NCBI GenBank assembly: GCA_947685225.1
Contig: CANTUV010000077.1
Location: 756,501 to 820,500 of the forward strand
DNA length: 64,000 nt
Reading direction: 5' to 3'
Source of the DNA: Garcia nutans
Taxonomy: Eukaryota > Streptophyta > Magnoliopsida > Malpighiales > Euphorbiaceae
Both the position numbers and the translations under genes were made by a program. Positions within the stretch are counted from its first letter, which is position 1; each line of letters starts with the position of its first letter. The notes beneath the pieces were generated by a model that saw nothing but the letters and a program-made list of their open reading frames with translations, ran no database searches and was not told where the DNA came from. Below, piece after piece: positions 12,722-24,700 of the stretch.

Positions 12722-13502
12722 TATGTCTAGAAAAATTCTGTCTAAGGAAATATTTGATATTTAAACGTGTTTATTGTAACCCATCTTTTTTTTTGAAAAT
12801 TTTTCTAATATAGCACATATTATACATATTATTAGTAAAAAATTAATTTAATTTTCGTAACAAATTTAGTTGACCCAAGAATGAGGGCAGCCTCTAAGAA
12901 GTGTGGGATTGGGATAACATCCATATTGAGGCTAATTCGACTGTCTGATTTTAGGGATTTTGATATTATTCTTGCAATTGACAAGCAAAATAGAGGTTTT
13001 AGAGGATTTAAATAGCATTGAAGAATTGTGGGTTTTGATTTAGTTTCTTCCTTTTCTTTAAATAATTTGTGTTCAAAAACAACTACAAAATGTATTTTAT
13101 ATTACGTGCAGAGGATATACTAAAGACTTTTAATTATTGGAAATTTAGAGATTAACTGCCTGATGATGCACACAAGAGGGTTAGGATGTGAATTTATTGT
13201 GGGTTGTTGTATCAAGTCTTTTTACATATTTGATCTGTTCTTGCAGGTTAGATTAATGTGTTCCTTCTGCAAGAAACATGATGAGACCGAAGTTCCAGAT
13301 CCTTACCATGATGGACCTCAAGGTTTTGAGAAGGTAATGTTTTGATGTTCAAGTTTAAAAATTGTGGACCTGACATGGATAACATTTTACCTGAACTAGT
13401 TATGTTGATCCTCGGGATTCCATGGGTTACAAGAATGAATAATACAAGATTTCTATTATCTTTATTGAAGTTACTAAAAAGTGAAGCTTCATATTGTAGC
13501 AG

Positions 13503-13600
13503 TAAAAGGAGGTGATCCAGCCGCACCTTCCAGTGCAACTACATTATTACGATTTCACTCGAGTCATAGCTCTGTCTTTGGCATCTTCTTCTGGAAATTC
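13503..13600 (-). pseudogene. Nuclear plastid DNA fragment: 3' end of 16S rRNA gene
   Basis: The + strand reads AAAAGGAGGTGATCCAGCCG and continues as a recognisable reverse complement of the 16S rRNA 3' end, including the anti-Shine-Dalgarno region (perfect for ~31 bases). It then matches with scattered changes through TTACGA-TTCACT and GGCATC to about 13597. Plant mitochondrial 18S rDNA ends differently, so a plastid origin is favoured. Most differences are C-to-T or G-to-A, as expected for a methylated, non-functional nuclear insert. It lies in intron 4 of the phosphatase. Confidence 0.8.
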
Positions 13601-14059
13601 TGGCTTTTCTAAGCATGAGTGTTACAACTTGCTTGATATTGTTTGCATGAAACTTTGTCAGAGTACAACATGTATATCCACCAGCTATTCTGAAAATGAT
13701 CTGAGATTGTTTCAATCACTCTAGTACCTAGACCAGGCAGCAAATATATGCCAGTTCAGGAGTTTAGACATTTCGGCTTCACTTACCTAATCGTTCTTGT
13801 AACTTGTATTCGTTGTTTCAAATTATACGTAATCTCCACTTCAGACTTTAGATTATCACATATTTTACCTTTGCCTTGCAGTATTTGTTACTTTTCTGGC
13901 ATGACCTAACCCTTGTTTTGCAACTTCCTTTGAGTTGTGACCTAAGATGTCGCTTTAGTGCAGACCAAACTGCTGTTCTAACATTTATATATAAGAGCAC
14001 TGACCATTTTGCTTCCTATATTGTGGAGCTTATTGGATTGAGGTGACCTACAACTTAAT

Positions 14060-14290
14060 TAATTGAATCGGCTATATGAATTCTTTTTTTTTTCACTTTA
14101 GGTGTTTATGATTCACATATTCAAAGAGATAGGATCATAAAATAATTTTGAACTATGTTTACCATATTAATTTAGATCTATCCCTACCCCTCCTAGCAAT
14201 ATATATCATGTTCAATTTTTTTTAATATGTGGATTACTAAATTTTTATTTCACATGGGCAAATCTCCTCAATTTGTGTTTTCTTATTTTA
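14060..14290 (-). mobile_element. RTE-type LINE 3' fragment, decayed
   Basis: Blocks match in order the 3' part of the better preserved LINE at 25473-26312: CGGCTATATGAATTCTT, AGATAGGATCATAA, TTAGATCTATCCCTACCCC and TTTCACATGGGCAAATC. Heavily substituted. It lies in intron 4 of the phosphatase pseudogene. Confidence 0.6.
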
Positions 14291-14576
14291 TATTGCTGTA
14301 AAAAACTTTCTAGTTGCATTGGTTGCTGTTGCAATAGTAGTCCTCCAATACAAGATGGATTTGAGTTACTGCATACTACAGAAAGCTCCAAATTATGTGC
14401 TTTAATATGATAAATTTCTTTGAAAGATTAAAACAGAAAAAGAAGTTTGAAAATTTTCTCATTATGTTATAACATGTTATGCCGTATTTTTATTACAGGT
14501 TTTGGATTTACTTGAAGATGCATGTGACTCATTATTGGACAGCATCTTGGCGGAGAATAGTGGCATTCAAAGTTGA

Positions 14577-15301
14577 TAGTTCCTGGTTGAATTCTAGCCA
14601 ATCCAACTTTTTGCTTTATTTCAATCCTTATTTTTGTTTAATAATATATTGCATATAATTTATTGTTAGATCATTTTAGACTATCAATTTTCTCATTAAA
14701 AGCCTTTTGCAATCCTCTGTCTTGCCCTTAATATGCCTTGAATTATGATATTGAAATTGAGCATTGGTTTAGAGCATAAAGTTGTATGGTTATATGGAAT
14801 AACAAATGATTAAATATGGTATAATATCTAAATTGAGGCAGCTGAAAGTTTATGGATTAGGATCCTCTTATGTTAGGATAAATATATGAGAGGTCATCTT
14901 AACAAAATTTTGTTGAATGTAAAATCAATCAATGAAATTCTATTTTTTTTTCGTATGAGAGGATTCATAATATATGATAAAATTTTACGTTAGCTGTTGT
15001 ATATCGCAACTCTTTCCTTTTACCCAAGCCTGGCCCAAAAAGTAACATCTTAGCTGATTTCATGTTTGAGAACAAAACGAAATTGCAGGATTTTATTGGC
15101 GTTTCATAAAGAATTCATAAACTAATTCATTTTCAAACACATTCATTTTTTTCATTGCTCAAAGAAAAAGGATACAGAAAATATATGCACACTACAATGG
15201 CTGTATGGAGCAAAACAGACATGTTCTGTGAGGTATAATCTTACAAAAGGTACAGACCAGAATTCTCTGCTGAATCCTCTACTCAGCTTTATAAGATAAC
15301 A
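14577..15301. other. Convergent 3' regions of phosphatase and invertase
   Basis: Contains the 3' flanks of the phosphatase (+) and invertase (-). AATAATATATTG near 14641 could serve polyadenylation. No other coding signal was seen. Confidence 0.5.
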
Positions 15302-18300
15302 TCAAACTATAAAGGGCTGCTTAGATCCAATCTTACGGCTTTTCCTTCTGGGGCCGGCATTGATCATGTAAGAAAAGGTATTTAGAAGCTCTGGATCCTC
15401 TTCATTCACGAGCATCTTTGCTGCACTTGGGTTGTCAAGGAGGAGCTTTGACGCGAGATAACCTGCAATCGACCAGGTCTGAAATAGCCGAGCCTGTTTT
15501 CCAATAAATCTTGCTTTCTTAGTATCATAATATTCTGGCCACTTATCTCTAGATATACGCCTCTCAGCAAGCTTGACAGCTTTTTCTGCAATATCTGGTC
15601 TATTCCTCTTTATACATGCCACTGTGAGCTGAGAGAAGCCCAGGTATATATGTTAGTTTGATGAAGAGAGAAATCAAAATATCGAATAGCAGTCTAAATC
15701 TTTCAGCAATACACGTACTATAATGCTAAAGCACATGATATGAATTTTGTATGCACAGGCATTTAACACCTGGACAAGAAAGAGCCAATGAAAGATGAGT
15801 TCTGAGTCTGGATTGAAGGAGAACGGGCAAGTGCCTGATCAATGGGGTCAAGAACTTGGCGAGCACAATATGTTTCTGTGCACCATCCATCTTAAAGAAT
15901 AGGCAATGTTAACCAGCAAATCCTAGCCAACAAAATAATTGGTCCACATGCATCATCTATATTGTTTCACTGTATGCTATGATGAGTAGCATGTGTAAAT
16001 TTGCAATCCATTTTCCATACAAACATAAAGTTCAAGATTAAATGTCTTGGAGAAAAAGAGAAATAGGAATGCCCAGTGCCAAAGGCGCCTCTGATCACTT
16101 CTATACAAAAAGGAATGGCAAATAGCAGTGTTTGCTAATGTCATGATTCCCTTGAAAATTGATTAACCTTTTACATCTCAGCAATCAGCATTGAAGGTTA
16201 TCTATAACTAAATGCACTCTTCTGTTAATCTAGAAATGAATATACATAAAAAGAATGCAACTTGTGAATTCATCACTTAAAAAGGAATCATTTATAGAAA
16301 TTTGAGCACTAATATGCTCTTTCAAGATTGCACAGAAATCTCACTGAGATTGTGTTTATATGCGGAGGCACAGCCTTGATACGGATTCCAGTTTTTATTC
16401 TGATATAAGATTAGAAGCTCAAATGGCTTGTCAAAACGATCTGAATACTTGAATTGCAAAAATGAAAGATGCTATAAAGAAGGCAGAATATAAGGCTCAT
16501 TATATATGGAAATCCAGCAAACTTGTGGTATTAAACCTTTTAGTTGACATTCAAAAACATTAAACTAACCTGCCAAAGTAGAGTTGGCCAAGAACCTCCA
16601 TTGTGGTAAGACCAAGGGCTGCAGCAAAATATAAGATTGATGGCATACAGCTAGCAATAACCTATACACGATAACATATAAACAATATCATTGAGGGATC
16701 AAGGTAAATGATTTACGTGTTCTTGGGATCACTGCCTGTAACAATTCGCCATTCCTGATCCTCAAGAGCAGGATAACATATTTTGAGTGGCATCTCCGCC
16801 GCTAATTCTGGCCATTTTGCTTCAACAAGATCCAGTATGGCATGCGACTGATCCATTGTTGCAAGACTACTTACAACGGACCATAAGTTTCCAAGAGAAA
16901 AGAAACGGAAGTCCATATGAGCTGGTTGCAGGTTTCCAATCAAATAGCCTCCTTTACTAGGCATAAATTCCACCAACCATGATGGAATCTGATCCGGGTA
17001 GATGTTAAACTTATTAACTGCATCATATGAGTATTCCTCTGTCTTGTATCGATAGATTTCATTAATTTTTTTCATATCAATCCAATAATATTCCCTAATG
17101 TGAAAAGATAGCGCAACTAGCCGATTGTTAAGAGCTCTAATGAGGTCAACTGATCCATCCTCAGGAGCAATCATTTCACGTGCACAAAGTAAAGCTGAAT
17201 AAAAGAGTGCCTGCAAGACCATGCAGCATTGCTTGCAAATTATGCCACAAGAATAATAATGCTCATATTTGTCGGTTAAAATAACTTATGCTTCCATAAG
17301 AGACAAGTATATAAGGCCTTGAGCCACAATTTCGAACCATACACAAGGTCCTATAAGAATCTCATATCAATTTTAGCTTCTTTTATAGATAATGAAATAA
17401 TATGACTTGCCATTATACTTCAAAATTGAGAATGCAGGACATTTTTGACTTTCAAGATAATGGTTCTTCACAGACCAATAAAGTTTATCGACTGACAAGA
17501 AGTCTAGGAAGTTCTGTTATTTACATATCCAAACAATAAACAGAAAACATGTATTGCCAACTCAGTTGGGAAGAAAATCCAAGGGAAGAATACTGCTTTC
17601 TGCAGCAAAGTCCTGTTAGATGATCAATCCACCATCCACCGGTCCTATCATAATGCATGTACTTTAAATAAAGCAATGATAAATTTGTGGTAGCCCAAGA
17701 CCAATTCTTGAAATCTGGTAAGGACATCATACACAGAGTACAGAGGTGAAGTCAACAATTAATGAAATTTCCGAAGAGCAAAATTGTTTACTGAATTACT
17801 GATCAGTTGTACAAAGATACTAAGCACAATGCTGATACAGTAACAGAATCTGATTGGAAGCTTTATTGGTGTAGAAATTGCCATTATTTTTTTCTTTAGA
17901 AGCTAAGATATTTCTTTCTTTTTTTCTCTTTTGCTTACTGACAGTAAGTGCTTTGCTACCAGAGACATACTCATGGTGGCAAACTTGATAACTCTTAAAA
18001 AAACAAAAGGCATGCCGAACTTGAATAAGCACAGTAAAAGAAACTAAAACTGAAGAAACTATTTTATGTTCAACATTGTCAAATATAACTGTTCAAAAGG
18101 TATCATTAAGAAAGGGCAAGAAATAAAAATTTACTCAATTAATTATAAATAAAATTGAACCATCTAAGAGAAAAGATATGAACCTGGATTTCTAATGGGT
18201 GTCCATGAATTCCCATTCGACGATCTATCATACAAGAACCATCAGTCACCAATAAAGTTGGAAACATATCAAAACCGTCAGCAAGACAAAGTTTTAAAAT

Positions 18301-19852
18301 CATTTTAATCCCAGTTTGTACATCGACTCTCTCTTGCACAGAACGATCTCCAGAACATTTTCCATAAGCTCGCAACAGTATAATCCACCACAATCCTGAC
18401 AGGAAGATCATAATTCATAGAAAAATTCCCTAATGTGAAAGGTATAATCACAAGACATATTCTCAAGGATGTCACTTCCACTGATCATTTTCCTTACCAG
18501 AATCAACTGGTGCAACTCGGCCAATTGCTAATTCACCAAAGTCAGGATCTAAAACATCTTCAGTAGCAGAATCGTCACCATCAAGAGGAACAGTGCGCAC
18601 CTTGAAACTGGCAGGCATCAATCCTTGACCAGGACTATAACAATCCACGGTTTTCTCCCAACTCTGTCAATGGAGGCACTAGTCTACTCAGGAAACTAAT
18701 CGAACAAAAAATAAGTAGTACAAATTCATCATATTCTCCCAAAAAAGTTTAAGATACATGGTGATACTGGGCATGAATTCAAAGATAGCATTGAACTCAA
18801 ATATGTTTGCAAACAAAATCATAACATGATCAGCATATGTTCCTAAAGCAAAGTATTTAAAATTATAAACATTTGATGCATGGGTTTTCAGACAGATCAT
18901 CCCTATTAGAAATGATAATTGAACTTACATGCCAGAAAATGGGTTCTAGATGGATGATCCAACGATTAAAACTTCTGAAATTCAGTTATTTGGAAAACCA
19001 GCAAAAAGAAGAATTCTGTTATGCAAAATTGCAGTGCTACTTACTAACTGGTAATATAGAAGCAACAGCAGCCTAAAAACTGAGAGTTAAGGTAAAATCA
19101 GCGAAGGGAGAGAGCAATAGTTAATGGACAAAGTAATGAAGTCAAAATAACATTACCTGCAACTGAAGGGTATAGAGGATGAAGTTCCGGACAATATCAT
19201 ACTCTCCCTTCAAAAGGAAAGCTATTCCAGAAGGAATGAAGTCACGAATAAAAACTTGATCATAGTTTAGAATGCTAGAATCGGATGGATCATTAGCAGC
19301 AATTGTCCCAATAGGATTATTACAGTAACAAACTATAGATGCCCGAAGAAGATCCCATGCTTCTTCCTTTATTGACTCCACACCACCCTTCTGGAATGTA
19401 TCTCTCACTGTTCCAGCTGCATGTACATTACCATTTGGGGTGATGCCTCCACTATTATGTTTCAATTGTTCATCCAATCCTAAATCTCGAGCATTTGATA
19501 CACCAACACTATTTACAGGATGCGATAGAGGTGTATCCTCATTTGCAGACACCCCACTTAAACTATCAGACTTTTGGCATTTGCATCTCAGAGACTCTAA
19601 CCTCTTAGCACATTCAGACTTCACATGGCAAGGAGCAACTGCACCCTCACCAATATAAATCCTATTGTGTTTCCATAAAATTTTTGAACCATTGTATGAT
19701 TTCTCGTATGCTGAACCACCTCCATTTTTTCTACAGTTCATATTGGATTTAAAGGAAAGTATTGACTTCCAATTGTTGAAATATGGATCAGAACAGCAAG
19801 GGTGAGCTAAACCACTAGATAGAACTCGCATAACTGCTTCTGAAGTAGCCAT
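15302..19852 (-). CDS. INVE: Plastid alkaline/neutral invertase (GH100), A/N-InvE type
   Basis: Six coding exons on the minus strand: 19852-19157, 18663-18498, 18395-18184, 17210-16717, 16618-16570 and 15628-15302. Phases close exactly to 647 aa. The start [10 protein letters not shown] opens a ~170-residue poorly conserved, Ser-rich leader consistent with a plastid transit peptide. The GH100 catalytic domain follows: [48 protein letters not shown] (end of exon 1), [77 protein letters not shown] and [16 protein letters not shown]. It ends in PFIV. Known role: irreversible hydrolysis of sucrose to glucose and fructose at neutral pH; the E-type isoform is chloroplastic (Arabidopsis At5g22510, 617 aa). 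A 5'-UTR intron is likely (about 20545 to 19869). No damage seen. Confidence 0.95.
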
Positions 19853-20690
19853 GAGAAGATAACTTCTCCACCTAAAGATAAACAAGGACATAGAGAAAAA
19901 AAATCATAAAAATTCCCATGTGAATGTATGCACAAAAAAAAAAGATGATAAATGAGATTATTCATCATCCACGCCAAAAAAAAATTATAGTTCAACTATG
20001 ATGTCATCAATTCAATATGAAACAAGTTTCAAAAAATTACAGCAACAGCAAAGTATATTCTTTATTTTCCCAACAGGTAAAGGTTGAATACAGAAAAACT
20101 TATTCATTTCTACTGAAAAACAACTTTGATAACAAAAGAAGTGTGCTCCCAAGCTTTGGCTTATATGCAAAGGTCAGATTAAAAAAAAATGCAGAAGCAC
20201 TCATTCAAGAAAATGGTATTTGGCATCTGAACAACCCTGTTCGTTTATTCAGTTACATTTAATAACAAAAGAAGTGTGCTCCCAAACTTTGTTTTTCCTC
20301 AGAATTATCAGCAACCAAACAGAGCATACAGTTCCATTTCTTGTGTCAATACCAAAAATAAATCAATAACAGAAAAAAAGAAGAAGAAGAATCTCACACA
20401 CACACACATATATATTAAACCACCACTAAGTTACCTTGATAAGGTCAGAGGATTCACTTCTTATTCAATTTTTAACTCAAAGATTCAGAGAAAAACCATA
20501 TATAGATATAAGGTGATGAAGAAAACAAGTGTGAAATTAACTAACCTTTTTTCTCTTCAAGTTTTGATTTTTTCGGGATAGCTATATTCTTCAAGAGATC
20601 CTTTTCCTTTTTTCTTCGGGAAAGCAGTTCCGGCGAAGATTCTCTTTTTCTCGGGTGCCAAACAGGATTCTAATGGCGGCCAGGATGAAA
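19853..20690 (-). promoter_or_regulatory. 5' UTR and probable leader intron of the invertase gene
   Basis: On the minus strand a good acceptor (TCTTTAG|GTGG, near 19869) lies just upstream of the start codon and a donor (AAAAAAG|GTTAGT, near 20546) lies further up. A GC-richer stretch at 20580-20690 looks like the first exon and core promoter. It contains ACACA and GAAGAAGAA simple repeats (20377-20410). Exon limits are inferred. Confidence 0.45.
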
Positions 20691-21720
20691 TCCTAAAACG
20701 ACAGCGTTTATGTTGCTAAGAGTACTGAAATTGGATTGGGTTGGGCCTCCATATAGAATTTCAGACCCAAAATTTAAAATTTCTAAAGAAATTCGGTCTG
20801 TTCCCAAATTTAATAAATTTTTTATTTTATAATATTGTAAACAAGGTAATTATACGGTATAGCTTTTTTTCTTTTTTTTAATTAATCAATTTTAACATCC
20901 AGGAATATGTTTTTCTTTTAATTATTATTTTACATGAGAAGTAAAAAATATGATTTTTTTTATTGTTTTTTTTTCTTCTAAAAATGAAACTCAATTTCAA
21001 TATCAAATTAAAGTTCTACAATTGATTGTATTTATATATTTAAAACTTCAATTTGTTTAATATAAAGAAAATGGACAAATTTGCAAGAATAACATAAAAA
21101 AGGAAAAAGATTACAAAAATATTGTGCAAATAAAAAATTTATAAAAATACTATATAAGAAAAAAAAATATAAGAACATGGTATATGTTGAGCAAATGTTA
21201 AGCATATATTAATAATATGTCCTAAAATACAAAAAAATAAAAAAAATATTTTTATAAATTCAAAATTATAAAATTATAAAACATAAATAAAAATAACATT
21301 TTGACCGAAAAAAAATAATATTTTATGTAATTTCTTAAACAAAATTTACAATTTCAACATCCAACACATATATGTATTGGACCCTTGTCCAATTTAATAT
21401 ACTAAATGTGCTAATTTTTATAAAATATATCATATCAAATATGTTTCTTTTTTTTTTTCATGTACATAAAATATATAAAAATTAAGCTTTTGAAATCTAA
21501 AAGCAGATTCTTTACCTCATTGATTTCAAGGGGTTTTACAGACATATGCACCAGTAGGAAACATCTTATGATACATTGTGAACAAATCAATTGATGATAA
21601 TCAGAAAGTAACAATTATAAGTGCGATGGCAATGGCAAATACTACAGAATATAATTACATTTTGCCTATCAAAAGCCAATCTTCCTATAGAAAACCCAAA
21701 AATAAAAGATGGATTCACTT
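20691..21720. other. Intergenic: invertase promoter side to HDA9 3' end
   Basis: AT-rich, with many A and T runs between 20820 and 21480 and no coding signal. The stretch from about 21490 is presumably the HDA9 3' UTR. Confidence 0.5.
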
Positions 21721-24700
21721 TCAAGAACCATCCATGTTATGATCATTATCATTGTCACCTTCATAATATTCGTCATCTCGCTGGATATGCTTATCTTGAG
21801 TATGTTCTGAGATCAAAATTTATGGTCAGGAAAATCATCATTGAAGATGAAATCAAGGTGCCAAAAGGTGTGTGGAAACCAAATGTGAAATTTTGATGTA
21901 TAGTTTTAAGAATTCAACTTACGATCCATGCGTTCGTCAGGATTCTGCTCGTCTTCGTCGAAATCAGGAATATAGAAGTCAGGTGGAACCTGCAACACAG
22001 ATCATTGTAATCATCTCATTTCACAAGATGCCCAGAAGTAGGGCAGAGCATGGGTCAGGTTCGATTGGATTAAGGGAGATTTTTCAACTGAACTGACCAA
22101 ACACTAAAAATACCAAACCGAGGCTGACCAAATCTCCTATATTTTCTATCAATCCGATTTAATTTCAGGCTTAATCAGGTCGGAACAGATCAGTTTCAGT
22201 TGGATTAAGGGGTAAAATCAAAACAAAAATAATGTCGATCAATATATATATATTTATATATAATTATAAAAGAGTCAATTTGTTTCAGGTTCAAGCTAAA
22301 AAAATTAGCCAAACCCGACCAACAATATATATCCAATGTTTTTTCTATTCACTAAAACCGAACCGGCCCAAACCCATCTCAAACTACACGGTTGGTCGGG
22401 TTCAGCCGGGTCCAGAAAAATTTGCTCTGCACTACCCAGAAAGACATCCAGGTTATTTTCATTATTGAAATTTGTCTTCTCCATCCATACAGAGCTACTC
22501 CACAATCAAGTCCAATTTATGCTGTCATCATAATGACAAGCCAACTCTAATCTGAACTAAGAAAAATATTTTCTTTTTCAGAATGGGCATGTATTCCATT
22601 GTTTGCAATAACCCATGATTTGGAAAATATCTTGGCTAATTAAATCTTTAATGATCTTTAGCAAAACTTGCAACTCACCTCTTGCAACTGTACACTCGGA
22701 GCATGTTGGATGCAGCGAAGATTTTCCAATACTTGCGTCTTTATCGTGCTTAGGTAAGATTTGCTATTTAAATTCTCCTGTTTAACCAATCAAATATAGA
22801 AAAAAGATGAAGTAGAAAGGCAGCACAATTTCAAGATAGGATTCATGAAGTTAACAACCATGCATGTCATCCAGGTTTCCACACGCCGCGGCTCCAAACT
22901 TCAACTGAGCATATTATAGTCACACAACAGATTTGGCACCAGATCGGCATAAATAACATTTTGACCTAATATAAGCAAGATAAGCAAATCACATCATGTT
23001 TTTGCAAGATTACGTACTATCTGTCCGCCTGGAATCTTCAACAAATAATCAGGAGCAAAATATTTGATATACTCATTATCTGGTATCTCTGCAAGAAACA
23101 TTGACTTGTAATGGAACTTCGAGCATTAAAGGGGCAAAGATATTACGGAAATGAGACGAATATACCCTAACCATGATTACTAGCATGTATCAACCTATAT
23201 ATTGTAATATTCATTCAATATATATAAGAGAGTAAAGCAAGCAAGCCTTTTTTTTCCCATAAATCACTATGCAAGCATACCGTTGGGTAGTTCTGTATCT
23301 AAAAGAACTCCAGTTTCAATAGTCCAACATCGAGCAACATTCTCTTTGGTGTATCCTCCACCTCCAGTAACCTACAGAAGAAAGTTTCTCTCTAAGATTT
23401 GATGTTTAAAATAAAAAACAGTACTTCAAGGAAGATCAGATAAAAACCCACCAGTAAAGGCAAATTGAATTTCTTCACGAACCTAACGCATTCAGCATGC
23501 CCTGCAGTATTGAACCAAAAAAAATTCATTCTTGAAACTAAGCCTATAGCAACTGGATCAATATATATAAAAACAAATGAACAAAGAACAAAACAAGTAA
23601 GGCTCCATATTTGGAAAATCACTACAAAATGAATGAAAAAGAATGTGTTTCAATTACAAGGAGATATGCACCATCAATGGAGAGGTTAAAACAGCCCAAA
23701 CGATCCCTAGCTAATGAATCTGCTCCACACTGAAGAACTATCACACCTGGCAGATATGTCTCTACAACCTTAGAAATGATCTACAAATGGGCAATTGCGA
23801 GCGAAACATTTAATTTCAGCACCATCAAGCAATAAACAAAACTACTTATGCTAAGTATCAGAAGTTTTTAATTATAAACTTACTGTTTTAAACAGTCGAG
23901 TGAAGCTGGTGTCATCTATCCCATCCTTCAGTGGAACATTTATGGCATAGAACTTTCCTTCTCTTTCTCCCATATCCTTCAATACAAGCCATATCAACAT
24001 TTTCCACAAAGTTTAATTTGGAATGGGATAGGAAAGTTGAAAGAAATAAGAATCGGATGTAAATATTTAAACTTTAACAAGTCTTGCCAATAACGAGGTA
24101 CTTTTTTATTAAATATTTGAACTTTTAACAAGTCTAGCCAATAACATTATTGCGTACTTGTTTGGGTGCCTATAGCTCCAAATTAGTAATACGAAGCACT
24201 ATATCGTCAACTAAAAATTGTGTTAAATTATTAATTTACCATCCTGACAATTTGACTTCTTCCAACAATTAAAGGAATGAAAATGTGTTAAAATAATCAC
24301 CTTAACATCTCCAGTTCCAGGAAAAAACAAATCCCCATACTTGTGAAAACTCACAGTCATCACCCTGCCACATTGAACTTTATCCACTTGATTAGATTTC
24401 AAACTATAAGCAATGGTGAAACGCTTATAAAAATAAATTGCCTACAGCATATGAATTTTTCAAATAAGCCATATTTCTTTCAATTAGCTTGGTCAAGGCA
24501 ATAAAATTACTAACAGTTCATCAGATTCATCAATCAAACCAAACAGAAAGCAAATGTATATGTGATATATGAAGAACTCTAGTAAAAAATAACAAAATGG
24601 AATTGCACTGAGAAGATGATTCTAAAATCTTAATAACATCCACTCCAATAACAAAAAAGATCCAATCCTAACCATCTATAATGCTAGATGCATCGAATGA

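Larger units (their letters stand above)
6392..12862 (+). mobile_element. Ty1/copia LTR retrotransposon (Tnt1-like), decayed, inside phosphatase exon 2
   Basis: Two LTRs (6392-6846 and 11948-12862) start with TG and end with CA or close to it, flanked by AATTC and AATTT. A primer-binding site follows the 5' LTR and a purine tract (AAGGTGGAGAT) precedes the 3' LTR. The internal region follows copia order: gag with a CCHC knuckle, protease, integrase, reverse transcriptase (YIDDV near 10941) and RNase H. Many stops interrupt every frame, several fitting CAG-to-TAG, TGG-to-TGA or CGA-to-TGA, so it cannot encode its own proteins. It is in the same orientation as the host gene. Confidence 0.9.
11948..12862 (+). 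repeat. 3' LTR of the copia element, enlarged by inserts
   Basis: Aligns block by block with the 5' LTR up to CTATTGATT (about 12263) and resumes at ATATGTCTAGAAAAAT (about 12720). The ~460 bases between are the SINE-like pair. Without them the LTR is about 453 bp, matching the 5' LTR. It ends at 12862 next to the AATTT target duplication. Confidence 0.85.
5793..14576 (+). pseudogene. Low-molecular-weight protein tyrosine phosphatase, disrupted by retrotransposon
   Basis: Five coding exons can be traced: 5793-6194, exon 2 split as 6384-6391 plus 12863-12995, 13112-13179, 13247-13333 and 14499-14576. Exon 1 (134 aa) has a Ser/Thr-rich, probably plastid-targeting leader, then the P-loop CLGNICRSP and SAGTIDYHE. 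Exon 2 continues with DPRMRAASKK and DFDIILAIDKQNR, exon 4 has the acid-loop region VPDPYHDGPQGFEK, and exon 5 ends LLDSILAENSGIQS. Phases fit only if the copia element is removed. The element interrupts exon 2 just after a GGT-AAT start and leaves a 5-bp duplication (AATTC/AATTT). Exon 3 also has an in-frame TAA at 13152-13154 between WKFRD and LPDDAHKR. Family knowledge: a chloroplast-type LMW-PTP like Arabidopsis At3g44620. Unless the whole element were spliced out, and the stop read through, no full product is possible. Exon 1 alone encodes the P-loop but lacks the general-acid Asp. Confidence 0.85.

Noticed and set aside
13512..13724. 70-aa + strand ORF in phosphatase intron 4
   Set aside because: It starts within the plastid 16S rDNA fragment, so the protein is an artefact.
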